Assembly (NCBI GenBank): GCA_020723935.1
Contig: DYHY01000004.1
Location: 1,794-65,793 of the forward strand
Source: Candidatus Micrarchaeum sp.
GTDB lineage: Archaea > SpSt-1190 > DYHY01
Direction of reading: 5' to 3'
Length of the DNA stretch: 64,000 nucleotides
This document shows, one piece after another, positions 52,705 through 61,440 of the stretch; position 1 is the first letter of the stretch, and each line of letters opens with the position of its first letter. Below the pieces are notes generated by a model. The model searched no databases. It saw only the letters and a program-made list of their open reading frames with translations, and had not been told where the DNA came from. Position numbers and translations under genes: made by a program.

Positions 52705-53100
52705 TTACTTGAGCGGGATGAACATGCTGCTCTTCGTCGCGCCGATTCCCGGAGCCCCGTGCTGGACGCGGTGCCTCGTGAGCGCGAACTCACCCATCCT
52801 GTGGCCCACCTGCTCGGCGGTTATCTCGAACGTCACGAACTCCTTGCCCGCGTGGACGGCGACCAGGGCGCCCACCATCTGCGGGGTGATTATCACATCT
52901 CTGTAGTGCGTGCGCACCGGGTTTTTGTCCTTGTTCTTGGCCGCGTTCAGGACGTCGAAGACGAACTTCTTCTCCGCGGGCGAAAATCCGCGAAGAAGGC
53001 GCCTCCGGGCCCTGGCCGGGACCAGCTTCGAGAACTCCTGCAGCGTCAGCTTCTGGAGCTCCTCTATCGTCTTTCCTCGGTATTTGAAGATCCTTGCCAT
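52705..53100 (-). CDS. rps19: ribosomal protein uS19
   Basis: 131 aa. The archaeal N-terminal stretch FKYRGKTIEELQKLTLQEFS and the core VRTHYRDVIITPQMVGALVA, GKEFVTFEITAEQVGHRMGE match uS19 in the small-subunit head. The end reads IGATKSSMFIPLK. Confidence 0.95.
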   Translation of the reverse strand: MARIFKYRGKTIEELQKLTLQEFSKLVPARARRRLLRGFSPAEKKFVFDVLNAAKNKDKNPVRTHYRDVIITPQMVGALVAVHAGKEFVTFEITAEQVGHRMGEFALTRHRVQHGAPGIGATKSSMFIPLK

Positions 53101-53124
53101 CTGGTGAGCGTGTTCCTCCTGTGC

Positions 53125-53928
53125 CTATTCCTTCTTCTTCTTCTCCTGCTGCTGCCCGGAGTCCTGCTGGCCTCCGGAGCCTCCGCTTACTATCTGGGAC
53201 TCCTTCTTCTTGGAGGAGCCGCGGCCCATCGAGCGCGCGGCGATGCTCCCGACCTTCCTTCCGGGCGGCGCGTTGTGGCTCACCGTCTGGGACTTACCCA
53301 GGTGCTGGTGGCCTCCGCCCCCGAACGGGTGGTCGACGGGGTTCCTCGCGGACGCCGAGCTCCTCGGCCAGCGCAGGTTCCTCGCGTGCTTCTTGTGATG
53401 CATCTTCCCAGCCTTTGCGAACGGCTTGAGTATGCGCCCGGATCCGGCGGCGATCCCTATTGTCGCGCGGCACTGGGGAAGGAGCGTCCTCATCTCCCCG
53501 GACGCGAGGCGGATGTTTATGATCCCCCTGTCCTTGGCGACGATGAACGCGTAGCTTCCGGAGGAGCGGCCGATCTTGCCGCCGTCGCCGGGCCTAAACT
53601 CGATGTTGAAGACGGGGATCGTCTCGGGGATCATCCCGAGCGGGAGGACGTTGCCCTCCTTCGCCTCGGCCTGCGAGCCTATGAAGACCTTCTGCCCGAC
53701 GAGCAGGCCTTCCTTGGCCGGCACGAGGGCTTCGGCCGGGCCCCGCCTGATCACCGCGACCGGGACGTTGTGCCCGACGGAGTGGATGATGTCTGAGACC
53801 GTCCATTCCTCGGCCGCGCCGTCGGCGGAGGGCTCCGGATAGGCGAGCGTCCCCGCGTACCTGTGCGAGGGCGCCCTGAAAGTCGGCAGGTTCTTACCGC
53901 GTCTCTGTTGGATGAGTCGTTTTCCCAT
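53125..53928 (-). CDS. rpl2: ribosomal protein uL2
   Basis: 267 aa. The peptidyl-transferase-near loop is in VDHPFGGGGHQHLGKSQTVS; earlier GDGGKIGRSSGSYAFIVAKD and HHKKHARNLRWPRSSASARN. A charged Gln/Lys tail follows. Essential for subunit joining. Confidence 0.96.
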   Translation of the reverse strand: MGKRLIQQRRGKNLPTFRAPSHRYAGTLAYPEPSADGAAEEWTVSDIIHSVGHNVPVAVIRRGPAEALVPAKEGLLVGQKVFIGSQAEAKEGNVLPLGMIPETIPVFNIEFRPGDGGKIGRSSGSYAFIVAKDRGIINIRLASGEMRTLLPQCRATIGIAAGSGRILKPFAKAGKMHHKKHARNLRWPRSSASARNPVDHPFGGGGHQHLGKSQTVSHNAPPGRKVGSIAARSMGRGSSKKKESQIVSGGSGGQQDSGQQQEKKKKE

Positions 53929-53935
53929 TTTTCCT

Positions 53936-54319
53936 TCACAGCATCCCGAGTTTCGATGCGAGGTCGGAGGCGGAGGATTCGGGCGACAGGTCTATGTACG
54001 CCTTCTTCTTGCCGTTCGCGGCGTTCTGCGTCCTCACGGCCGCCACCTTCACGCCGTAGAGCGATTCCATCGCCATGCGCACCGTCCCCTTCGTGGCCGT
54101 GCGGGCCACAATGAAAGTTATCGTGTTGAGCGCAGTCATCCTGACCGCCTTTTCGGTCGTGTAGGGATAAAGGAGGACCTCCTCGGGCCTGAAGGTTCCC
54201 GGGAATGCCTTCGCCTTCCCCTTGCCTTTCCCCTCGGCGCCCGCCGGCGACGCGCCGGGCTTCTTCCTGGGGGATTTCATGGGTTTCTTGACCTGCTGGG
54301 GTTCAGCCGTTTCAGCCAT
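53936..54319 (-). CDS. rpl23: ribosomal protein uL23
   Basis: 127 aa from ATG 54319 (MAETAEPQQVKKPMKSPRKK). After a basic, probably flexible 40-residue lead comes the uL23 fold (YPYTTEKAVRMTALNTITFI, ESLYGVKVAAVRTQNAANGK). It docks SRP at the tunnel exit. The start overlaps the uL4 stop by 8 nt. Confidence 0.93.
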   Translation of the reverse strand: MAETAEPQQVKKPMKSPRKKPGASPAGAEGKGKGKAKAFPGTFRPEEVLLYPYTTEKAVRMTALNTITFIVARTATKGTVRMAMESLYGVKVAAVRTQNAANGKKKAYIDLSPESSASDLASKLGML

Positions 54320-55136
54320 GGTAGTAGAGTTTCTCCTCCTTGAGTTTCGCGATCGCGCCCTCGCTCCAGACTGTGAGCCTTCCCGGCACCGTCCCGGGCG
54401 CGAGAAGCTCGGCGTTGAGCTGGTTGACCGTGACTGCGTCAACACCGGGGATGTTCCTCGCGGCCCTGAGCGCGGCCGCGCCGGGCTTGGATAGGATGAG
54501 GAGGACCGACTTCTTGGCCTTGTAGGGCCGCCCCCTCATCTTCCCGACGCCCGCACGGGTCTTCCTCTTGGAAACGCGCTCTAGGTCCGAGCCCAGGCCC
54601 AGCTTCTGGAGAAGCGTCTCCATCTCCTTTGCCTTGGAGATCTCCTCCGCGCCGTCCTCGACGATTATCGGGAGCTCCAGCTCCTTCGCTATCCTGTGGC
54701 CGCGCGCCTGGACGAGCATTATCTGCGCCGTCGCGGCGATCGCGCTCCTGATCGCAAGGAGCCTCTCCTTGCGGTTGATCCGCTCCGTGAAGTTCTTCTC
54801 GGGGGTGGGGGCGTGCACCGACCTTCCGCCCACCGCCTGCGGGACGATCTTGGCCTGGCCGACGCGCCTTCCGCCCTTCTTTATCAGGAGGCGTGGGATC
54901 CTGGCCTGCCCGTATCCGTAGGAATGGCCCCAGCCCTTCCTCGTGCCCTTGTAGCGGGCGGACGAGCGCTTGCCGCTCTTGGGGTCCGGGCCGTAGGGCT
55001 GCCGCCTCGCGTTCTGCGAGGAGATGACGGCGCGCGCTATGACGTCGGGCCTCACGCTTTCGGAGAACTGCGACGGGAGATCGGACCTTGCGGAGGTCTT
55101 CTCGCCCGACTTCGAATATACTGGAACCTTGCTCAT
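54312..55136 (-). CDS. rpl4: ribosomal protein uL4
   Basis: 274 aa. ARRQPYGPDPKSGKRSSARY, KGTRKGWGHSYGYGQARIPR and GGRSVHAPTPEKNFTERINR match archaeal uL4 with its long tunnel loop; the rest (VLLILSKPGAAALRAARNIP, VDAVTVNQLNAELLAPG) is the globular part. Start overlaps the uL3 stop (ATGA). Confidence 0.96.
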   Translation of the reverse strand: MSKVPVYSKSGEKTSARSDLPSQFSESVRPDVIARAVISSQNARRQPYGPDPKSGKRSSARYKGTRKGWGHSYGYGQARIPRLLIKKGGRRVGQAKIVPQAVGGRSVHAPTPEKNFTERINRKERLLAIRSAIAATAQIMLVQARGHRIAKELELPIIVEDGAEEISKAKEMETLLQKLGLGSDLERVSKRKTRAGVGKMRGRPYKAKKSVLLILSKPGAAALRAARNIPGVDAVTVNQLNAELLAPGTVPGRLTVWSEGAIAKLKEEKLYYHG

Positions 55137-56095
55137 TGCCTGATCACTCCTTCCATCGCGACATTGTCTACCTTCCTCGCGGGGTAGACCTTTTCAGGTA
55201 TGCGCATGGCGAACCTCAGGCGCACGAGCCTCTTGGATGGCCCGGGGACCGAGCCCGCGATGAGGAGATAGTCGCCCTCGACCTTGCCTCCGTAGCCCGT
55301 GATTCCGCCGGGGACGTCCAGGCCCTTGTCGGACATGAAGACGACCTGCTTGTTGAACTCGCAGCGCTGGTTGTATCCGGCCTTGCCGGGCATCGGCGTC
55401 TGCCAGAGGACCCTCTTGGGGCGCCAGCTGCCGATGTTGCCCGGCCGCCTCCTTGAGCGCTTGGTCTTAGGGGGCTGGAGCGGGACGTTGTGCCTAGCGA
55501 CGGGGCCCAGGAACCCGTGGCCCTTGGTGACCGCGAAGACGTCGATGTAATCGCCGACAGTGAGGACGTCGGATGCCCTGATGTCCTTCCCCAGGAGCTC
55601 TTCGGCCTTCTTCTTCTGCTCCTCAGGGGTGCCGGCGACCGCCACTTCCATCACTTCCGGCTTCTTCTTCCCGAAGCCTGCGATGCGTGGCTGCGTCGCG
55701 ACGAGGATCACCACCTTGTCGAACTTCTCCGGGGCCTTGCCCTCGGCGGCCTTCTTGGGAAGGGGCCTCATCGTCCTCGCGAGGTCCTTGGGGAGGCTTG
55801 ATGCCATCACCTGGCCCGTCTTCTTCTTCCCCTTGTAGAACACGGCGCCTATCGCCTTCAGGGGCGGCGTGTGGAGGACGGTGAGTGCCTCCTGGCGCGG
55901 CTGGTTCACGAGGATGCTCTTGGGATTGTTCTCTATGAGCTGGCCGTGGGTTATCGCAACCTTGTATCCCGAAAAGCCGAGGATCGACTTGCCCTCGGGA
56001 GCGACCCATGTCCGGATGCGAGGTATCTCGCTGTCCGCGCGTGCACGGGGATTGAACTGCCTGCTTCCCCTTCTAGGATGGCTGAATTTGCCCAT
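55133..56095 (-). CDS. rpl3: ribosomal protein uL3
   Basis: 320 aa. SHPRRGSRQFNPRARADSEI at the start, GHGFLGPVARHNVPLQPPKT and RPGNIGSWRPKRVLWQTPMP match archaeal uL3. First gene of the ribosomal cluster in transcription order, with a TATA element at 56126-56135. Confidence 0.96.
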   Translation of the reverse strand: MGKFSHPRRGSRQFNPRARADSEIPRIRTWVAPEGKSILGFSGYKVAITHGQLIENNPKSILVNQPRQEALTVLHTPPLKAIGAVFYKGKKKTGQVMASSLPKDLARTMRPLPKKAAEGKAPEKFDKVVILVATQPRIAGFGKKKPEVMEVAVAGTPEEQKKKAEELLGKDIRASDVLTVGDYIDVFAVTKGHGFLGPVARHNVPLQPPKTKRSRRRPGNIGSWRPKRVLWQTPMPGKAGYNQRCEFNKQVVFMSDKGLDVPGGITGYGGKVEGDYLLIAGSVPGPSKRLVRLRFAMRIPEKVYPARKVDNVAMEGVIRQ

Positions 56096-56125
56096 GTTGG
56101 TATCGGGAAGGGGCCTTCTTGAGCC

Positions 56126-56135
56126 GTTTATAATG
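56126..56135 (-). promoter_or_regulatory. TATA box for the ribosomal protein cluster
   Basis: CATTATAAAC on the minus strand lies 31-40 nt before the uL3 start, the right spacing for a short leader. Confidence 0.65.
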
Positions 56136-56144
56136 TTTTAGGGG

Positions 56145-56151
56145 TTTAAAA
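56145..56151 (+). promoter_or_regulatory. candidate TATA box for trkH
   Basis: TTTAAAA about 45-51 nt before ATG 56196; divergent to the uL3 promoter. Confidence 0.4.
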
Positions 56152-56195
56152 GGGGGCCTGGAACGCCCCGGGGCGCCCTTGCGTCAGTGTTTAAT

Positions 56196-57720
56196 ATGTG
56201 GGACAGGGCTCCTGCCGGGGAGGTCCGCAAAGGCGGTCCTTGCCAACAGGGGGTTCTTCCTGCAAATAGCCGGCGCCCTCACAATCCCCTCTGTCGTCCT
56301 CTCGTTCTACTATTCCGAGACGCATGCGACAATAGCGCTCCTCGTCACCGCTCTCCTCTTCCTCCTCGCCGGCTTCGGCCTGAACAGCCTCGCCGAGAAG
56401 AGGGATCTCAACGTGCGGGAGGCCTCCGCCCTCCTCGTGACCGCTTTCGCAGCCATGGCCCTCATCAGCTCCTTCCCGTTCCTCTATCTCAACTCCACCG
56501 GCGGGGCGGGCATGGCCGAAAGGGTGACGAACGCCTATTTCGAGGGCGTCTCCGGCTACACGACGACGGGCTTCTCGTTCATAGCCGACGAGAGCATCCT
56601 GCCGCGCTCCGTGCAGACCCACCGGGCGATGATAGAGTTCGTCATGGGGATCGGCCTCGTCTTCATGCTCCTCTCGTTCCTCTACCCGGAGAAGTCGATC
56701 AAGGGGTTCTTCGAGACCGTCGGCAGGGAGCGCCTCGGGAACTCGAGCATGCCGAGGACGTATTTCGAGATCGCGTCCGTCTACGCCCTCTACATTGCGG
56801 CGGCCGTGATAACGTTCTACGTGCTCGGCTTCCGGGGGCGGCTCATGATGTTCGCGTTCGCGACCCACATACTGACCGGGGGTTTCACCCCCGCGCCGGA
56901 GACGCTTGCCAGGTACCTGGCCTGCCCCGGCGCCGCGATAATCGTGGTGACGATGCTCGCGGGCTCCGTGAGCTTCGTCTTCCACAACTCGCTCCTCGGC
57001 AGGAGGATAAGGAAGGCTCTGACCGCGGAGGTCTTCGCCTATTTCCTCGTCATCCTCGCGGGCGCCCTCGCCTTCCTCGGGACTTCCCCGGTGTGGGCGC
57101 TCTTCAACACCCTGAGCTTCTCGTCGGGGACGGGGGTGACTAGCGCCCTCCAGATGACCGAGCAGGTGAAGGTCGTCCTAATAGCCTTGCTGTTTGTCGG
57201 CGGCTGCGGCTTCTCGCTCGCCGGCGGGATCAAGATATTCAGGCTGGTGCTGATGGTGAAGTCCGTCCTCGCGAGGTATTCGGGGGGTGACCTGGACTTC
57301 GCCGAGACGCCCAAGAGCCACAGGAAGACCACCGACCTCCTGGTCGCGATGCTCTCGGTGCTCGCCGGGATGGCGATCGTCTTTTCCGCGGCGGCGGTCT
57401 TCGCAGTCGCGCTGGGAATACCGTTCGTCGACGCGCTCTTCGAGTCCGTGTCCGCCTATTCCACGACCGGCGCGACCCTGGGCAGCATATCGGCGGCGGT
57501 GCCCATCGGCCTCGAATGGCTCGTCATGGCGCTCATGGCAGTCGGGCGGCTCAAGATAATCTTCTTCATGGTCGCCCTCTTCGCGCTGGGCATGAGGATC
57601 GGCCGCAGCCTGATGGGCGGGGCGGCGGACGGGCTCCTCGCGGTTGAGATAATGCCCTCTGGAAAAGGGGACAAGACTGAGAAGGCCGGGCCGCAAAAGG
57701 GGACCCTTGACGATCCCTGA
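56196..57720 (+). CDS. trkH: Trk-type potassium uptake channel subunit TrkH
   Basis: About 508 aa if one base is removed near 56231 (AAAGGCGG to AAAGCGG): then ATG 56196 gives MWDRAPAGEVRKAVLANRGF joining the long frame; otherwise the only start is TTG 56179. Eight helices with four selectivity loops: GVSGYTTTGFS, GGFTPAPE, GTGVTSALQ and SAYSTTGATLGS. These filter K+ in TrkH/KtrB channels. A TrkA-type NAD-binding gating subunit is not seen nearby. The tail after about residue 485 is charged and cytosolic. Confidence 0.9.
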
Positions 57721-57725
57721 GCGCT

Positions 57726-59195
57726 TCAGCCCTTCACTACACCTATCGGCCGCATCCGCGCGACGAGGCGCCCTATCCCCGCCTCGTGGGACACGCGCGC
57801 GACCTCGTCAATGTCCTTGTAGCAGTCCGGCGCCTCCTCCGCGATCGATCTCCAGGAATCGCAGCGAACGAGTATCCCGCGGGCGCCTAGCTCCTTCACT
57901 ATCTCCTCGCCGCGGTGCCTCCTGAGCGCCTCGCCGCGGCTCATCATCCTCCCGGCGCCGTGGGCGGTCGAGCCGAAGGTGCGCTCCATCGCGGTCTCGC
58001 TCCCGACGAGGACGTAGCTAGCAGTCCCCATGCTTCCGGGCAGGAGCACCGGCTGGCCGACGCGCCTATATGCCTGCGGGACCTCCTTCCGTCCCGGGCC
58101 GAAGGCGCGGGTCGCGCCCTTCCTGTGCACGAAGCACTTCCTGGCGTGGTGCTCCTCTATCTTGGCGATGTTGTGGGCGACGTCGTAGAGGAGGCTCATC
58201 CCGAGGTCCTCGGGCGTCCTCCCGAACACGCGCGAGAAGGCGCCGCGCACCGAATGCATTATCGCTTGCCTGTTCGTGAAGGCGAAATTGACGGCGCAAG
58301 CCATCGCGGAGAAGTAATCGTCGGCTTCCCTGGTCCCTGCCGGCGCGTAGGCGAGCTCGCGGTCGGGCAGGCCCGAGATCTCCTCCTTGAACTTGTCCTC
58401 CATCACGCGCAGGTAGTCGGAGCATACCTGGTGGCCGAAGCCGCGCGAGCCGCAGTGGATCATCACTACTGCCTTCCCCTTCTCAAGGCCGAAGGCCTCC
58501 GCTTCCGGGCCGAACGTCTCGCCGATCTCCTGCACCTCGAGGAAATGGTTCCCTGCTCCAAGAGTCCCTACCTGGCTCTTCCCCCTGTCGCGCGCCTCCG
58601 CCGACACCTTCTCGGGCCTAGCGCCGGGAAGGCTCCCTCCCTCCTCGCAGTGCTCGAGGTCCTCCTTCCAGCCCTGGCCGATTCTCACGGCGGCTTTCGC
58701 GCCGTCTACCAGGACCGCGTCAAGTTCGGAGGGCGAGAGCTTCCTCTTGGTCGCCCTTCCGACACCGCTGGGCACCGAATCGTGTATCTTGTCAAGCAAT
58801 TGCTTGATTTTCGGGCGCACCTCGGCCGCGGAAAGGTTCGTCCTTATCAGGCGCACGCCGCAGTTGATGTCGTAGCCTATGCCGCCCGGGGAGATCCCTC
58901 CCGTCTCGCAGTCGAGGGCGACGACGCCGCCTATGGGAAAGCCGTATCCCTCATGGCTGTCTGGCATCGAGATCGGGAATTTGACTATCCCGGGGAGGCA
59001 GGCGACGTTCGCGAGCTGGCGCAGGGTCCTGTCCGTCCGGATCTTCTCCAGGAGCGCCTTGCTTGCGATTATGCGCGCCGGCGTCTTCATCTGGGCGACC
59101 GTTCCCATCGGTATCTCCCATTCCACCGGCCCTATGCGGTCCAGTTTCAGGGCCCGGGTGTCGAGGTCCGCGTGGGCGTGAGGGGAATCTTCCAT
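57726..59195 (-). CDS. rtcB: RtcB, tRNA-splicing RNA ligase
   Basis: 489 aa, full length. GGIGYDINCGVRLIRTNLSA holds the metal-binding Cys; GTLGAGNHFLEVQEIG, MIHCGSRGFGHQVCSDYLRV, HNIAKIEEHHARKCFVHRKG (guanylylated His region) and GSMGTASYVLVG are all RtcB hallmarks. It joins 2',3'-cyclic phosphate to 5'-OH ends, the ligation step in archaeal tRNA splicing. Archease lies 49 nt upstream of its start. No intein is present, although archaeal rtcB often carries one. Confidence 0.97.
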   Translation of the reverse strand: MEDSPHAHADLDTRALKLDRIGPVEWEIPMGTVAQMKTPARIIASKALLEKIRTDRTLRQLANVACLPGIVKFPISMPDSHEGYGFPIGGVVALDCETGGISPGGIGYDINCGVRLIRTNLSAAEVRPKIKQLLDKIHDSVPSGVGRATKRKLSPSELDAVLVDGAKAAVRIGQGWKEDLEHCEEGGSLPGARPEKVSAEARDRGKSQVGTLGAGNHFLEVQEIGETFGPEAEAFGLEKGKAVVMIHCGSRGFGHQVCSDYLRVMEDKFKEEISGLPDRELAYAPAGTREADDYFSAMACAVNFAFTNRQAIMHSVRGAFSRVFGRTPEDLGMSLLYDVAHNIAKIEEHHARKCFVHRKGATRAFGPGRKEVPQAYRRVGQPVLLPGSMGTASYVLVGSETAMERTFGSTAHGAGRMMSRGEALRRHRGEEIVKELGARGILVRCDSWRSIAEEAPDCYKDIDEVARVSHEAGIGRLVARMRPIGVVKG

Positions 59196-59244
59196 CTTCG
59201 GCCGGTTTCCAGGGCTTGCGGGGCAGTATAAAAAATAGCGCTTA

Positions 59245-59667
59245 TTAGACGTCCAGGACGACCCGGCAGACGAACCGGCCGGCGCGCTTCGTTATCGCCA
59301 TCTCGTGATAGGTGACCGACTTCACCAGGGAGAACGTCGGGTGTTTCCGGGATATGGGCTCGCCCCGCGCGACGGCGGAAAGGCCCGCCTTGGTGATCCT
59401 CACCGAGAACGAGGAGAAGAACATCCCCTTCGCGTCGTAGAGGTAGACGAGCCTGTCGAGGAAATCGTAGAGGAGGGCGACATCGTCGGAGCGGCGGGGG
59501 ACGGAAACCCGGACCGCCTTCTTCCTGGCGACCTCGGACAGATCGGTCATCGAGGCGAAGGTGGCTTTCCCGGCGTTCGCGAAAGCCCGGGAAAGCGTGC
59601 GTCCGTAGGATTCGAACTCGACGTCCGTCGTGTGGGGGAGGAATCTGAAGCCGGAATCCTCAGTCAT
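59245..59667 (-). CDS. archease (RtcB activator)
   Basis: 140 aa from ATG 59667 (MTEDSGFRFLPHTTDVEFES). FLPHTTDVEFESYGRTLSRA, FANAGKATFASMTDL, LLYDFLDRLVYLYDAKGMFF and the C-terminal HPTFSLVKSVTYHEMAITKR match archease, which speeds guanylylation and turnover of RtcB. Upstream of rtcB in one unit. The longer frame from 59724 lacks coding support. Confidence 0.94.
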   Translation of the reverse strand: MTEDSGFRFLPHTTDVEFESYGRTLSRAFANAGKATFASMTDLSEVARKKAVRVSVPRRSDDVALLYDFLDRLVYLYDAKGMFFSSFSVRITKAGLSAVARGEPISRKHPTFSLVKSVTYHEMAITKRAGRFVCRVVLDV

Positions 59668-59750
59668 ATGGCTGGGTGGAAAAAGACGGAAAATAAAAGA
59701 AGATTGGTGGCCCGCCGGGGCCACCGTTCTTGCCTGCTTGCTCCGCTTGC

Positions 59751-60353
59751 CTAGCGCTTCTTGCGCCTGGGCGCGGGCCTCTTGGGCGCGGGCCTCTTGG
59801 ACTCGAACTTCTCCTCCTGGCCTGCGACGACGTCCGCGATGTGGGACGTGTACTTGGAAAGATCCTTGTAGAGGATCTTCCCGGCGGCCCAGAAGAGGGC
59901 GAGGGACACCGCGACGATGAACCAGATTGATATCGTTGCTAGCATCTGCCCGACGACCGGTATCAGCGCCAGCATCCCAGGCAGGAACGGCGTCAGGAGG
60001 ATGAGGACCAAGGCGAGGACTATCTCCTTTATCGCCTTCTTGAGGTCCGCAGCCTCGCTCCCCCTAACGAGGGGCGCGTAGCCGACAATTGTCTCCGCTG
60101 CCGTGTCCGCGAGAGCGAGTACATCCTGGATGACTGCTATCGCGAAGTACAGCATGACCACGATCAGCGACGCGATCACGAGGAATCCCGTCGAGATCTG
60201 GGCGCCTGGAATCACCGAGCCGAGCGATTGCACGGCCGGGGACACGAGGGTCGCTATGAACCACACGGAGAACAGAACCGCGAGGTTCAGTATAATCCTT
60301 GGTAGTTTCTGTCTTATCCTATTGCCTAGTTCGGTCATTCTTTCGAATGTCAC
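59751..60353 (-). CDS. integral membrane protein, MscS-like N-terminal helices possible
   Basis: 200 aa. Four membrane segments (IILNLAVLFSVWFIATLVSP; ISTGFLVIASLIVVMLYFAI; EIVLALVLILLTPFLPGMLA; LATISIWFIVAVSLALFWAA) and a basic tail with PKRPAPRRKKR. A conserved-looking ETIVGYAPLVRGSEA lies between helices two and three. No channel or enzyme motif is clear, so the MscS likeness is only general. Possibly in a unit with nothing else. Confidence 0.7.
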   Translation of the reverse strand: MTFERMTELGNRIRQKLPRIILNLAVLFSVWFIATLVSPAVQSLGSVIPGAQISTGFLVIASLIVVMLYFAIAVIQDVLALADTAAETIVGYAPLVRGSEAADLKKAIKEIVLALVLILLTPFLPGMLALIPVVGQMLATISIWFIVAVSLALFWAAGKILYKDLSKYTSHIADVVAGQEEKFESKRPAPKRPAPRRKKR

Positions 60354-60372
60354 CAGAGCTAGTGGTAACTAA

Positions 60373-60744
60373 CTACGTATTTATGGGTTGGTAGGGGTTT
60401 AGCCTATTTTCGGACCAAAAGGGAGATACCGAGGTGGAATCTGCGAATTTCAATCGTTTTTTCGGCTTGAAGGAGTTGAGCTGGAAGTGGGGGCCGGAGG
60501 TCTGAGCCATCCGGTCCGTGAAAGTTAGGCGAGGGCTGAAAGTCCGACTCGCCCTGCGAGGGATAGATAAGGGAGGGGCCTCCCCCGTGGCGGTCAGGAA
60601 AGCCCCAAGGCTCAGTTGCGCCACGTCCCCGGGGGCGAGAACCGATATCGCCCCGCAGGAAGCGCAGTGGTGAACCCACGTCCTATCCATGGTAGAGCCG
60701 CCCGAGAGGAACCAGTACCTGCCGCACCTGTTGCAAGTCTGCAT
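60373..60744 (-). CDS. possible zinc-ribbon protein
   Basis: About 123 aa from ATG 60744 (MQTCNRCGRYWFLSGGSTMD). An N-terminal C-x2-C (TCNRCG) and a second C-x2-C (HHCASCGAIS) form a zinc-ribbon pattern; the next part is Ala/Leu-rich (GDVAQLSLGAFLTATGEAPP). The C-terminal half (from about SIPRRAS) has poor G/C third-position bias and may be an extension caused by a missed stop or indel. A small transcription- or RNA-linked ribbon is possible, unproven. Confidence 0.45.
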   Translation of the reverse strand: MQTCNRCGRYWFLSGGSTMDRTWVHHCASCGAISVLAPGDVAQLSLGAFLTATGEAPPLSIPRRASRTFSPRLTFTDRMAQTSGPHFQLNSFKPKKRLKFADSTSVSPFWSENRLNPYQPINT

Positions 60745-60795
60745 CCTCGGGCTTCTTTCCATGGGGAAGCTTCCCCCGCGGAAAGGTAAAGGTGT

Positions 60796-61440
60796 TTGCA
60801 GGCACCTCCCTTCCGGTATTTTTTTATCCGGCGCGGGCGGCGGAGCGCGGGAAGCGAAGCGGACCAAAAGCCTGAAGACTGGAAGAAGCGCCTGACGCCG
60901 CAGGAGGTCTACGAGCCGCAGGAGGATTCCGAGCTCCTGCTCTCCGTCATCAGGAAGCTGGGCCTCTCGGGGAAGCTCGCCTGCGACATGGGGACGGGCT
61001 CCGGGATCCTCGCAAACGAGCTTGCGAAGGGGTTCGGGGCCGTCGTCGCGGCGGACGTGAACCCCGCGGCGCTCGATCCTAAGAACTTCGCAGCGAAAAA
61101 CATCCGTCCGGTCGAAAGCGACCTGTTCTCCGGCATTCCGGAGCGCAGGTTTGACTTGGTAGTCTTCAACTCCCCCTACCTTCCAGGCGACGAGGATGCG
61201 AGGTGGTCGTGCGGGCCGGACGCAAAGGTGGTCGCCGATTTCCTCGCGCGGGCGGCGGGGAGGCTTTCCGAAAAAGGGGAGATACTCCTCCTCATCTCGA
61301 GCCTCACGCCGCCGCAGGCGTCCGCTGCGGCGCGCAGGCTCTTTCGCAGGGTCGAGATCGCCGGCGAGCGCAGGCTCCCGGGCTTCGAAACCCTCTTCGT
61401 GCTAAGGCTTTCTGGACCCAAGGGCCCTCATGCCGATTGA
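60796..61440 (+). CDS. PrmC/HemK-like class I methyltransferase (archaeal Mtq2 type)
   Basis: Up to 214 aa; the true start is uncertain (TTG 60796 lies upstream of a T-rich TATA-like stretch). VYEPQEDSELLLSVIRKLGL, CDMGTGSGILANELAKGFGA (SAM site) and VVFNSPYLPG (NPPY-type NxPY) match HemK2/Mtq2 methyltransferases, which methylate Gln in release factors. Its 3' end overlaps the cytidylate kinase on the other strand by 39 nt. Confidence 0.85.
   Translation: MQAPPFRYFFIRRGRRSAGSEADQKPEDWKKRLTPQEVYEPQEDSELLLSVIRKLGLSGKLACDMGTGSGILANELAKGFGAVVAADVNPAALDPKNFAAKNIRPVESDLFSGIPERRFDLVVFNSPYLPGDEDARWSCGPDAKVVADFLARAAGRLSEKGEILLLISSLTPPQASAAARRLFRRVEIAGERRLPGFETLFVLRLSGPKGPHAD

Noticed and set aside
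52156-53796. 546-aa plus-strand frame opposite ribosomal genes
   Set aside because: Antisense shadow of uS19, uL22 and uL2, which are certain.
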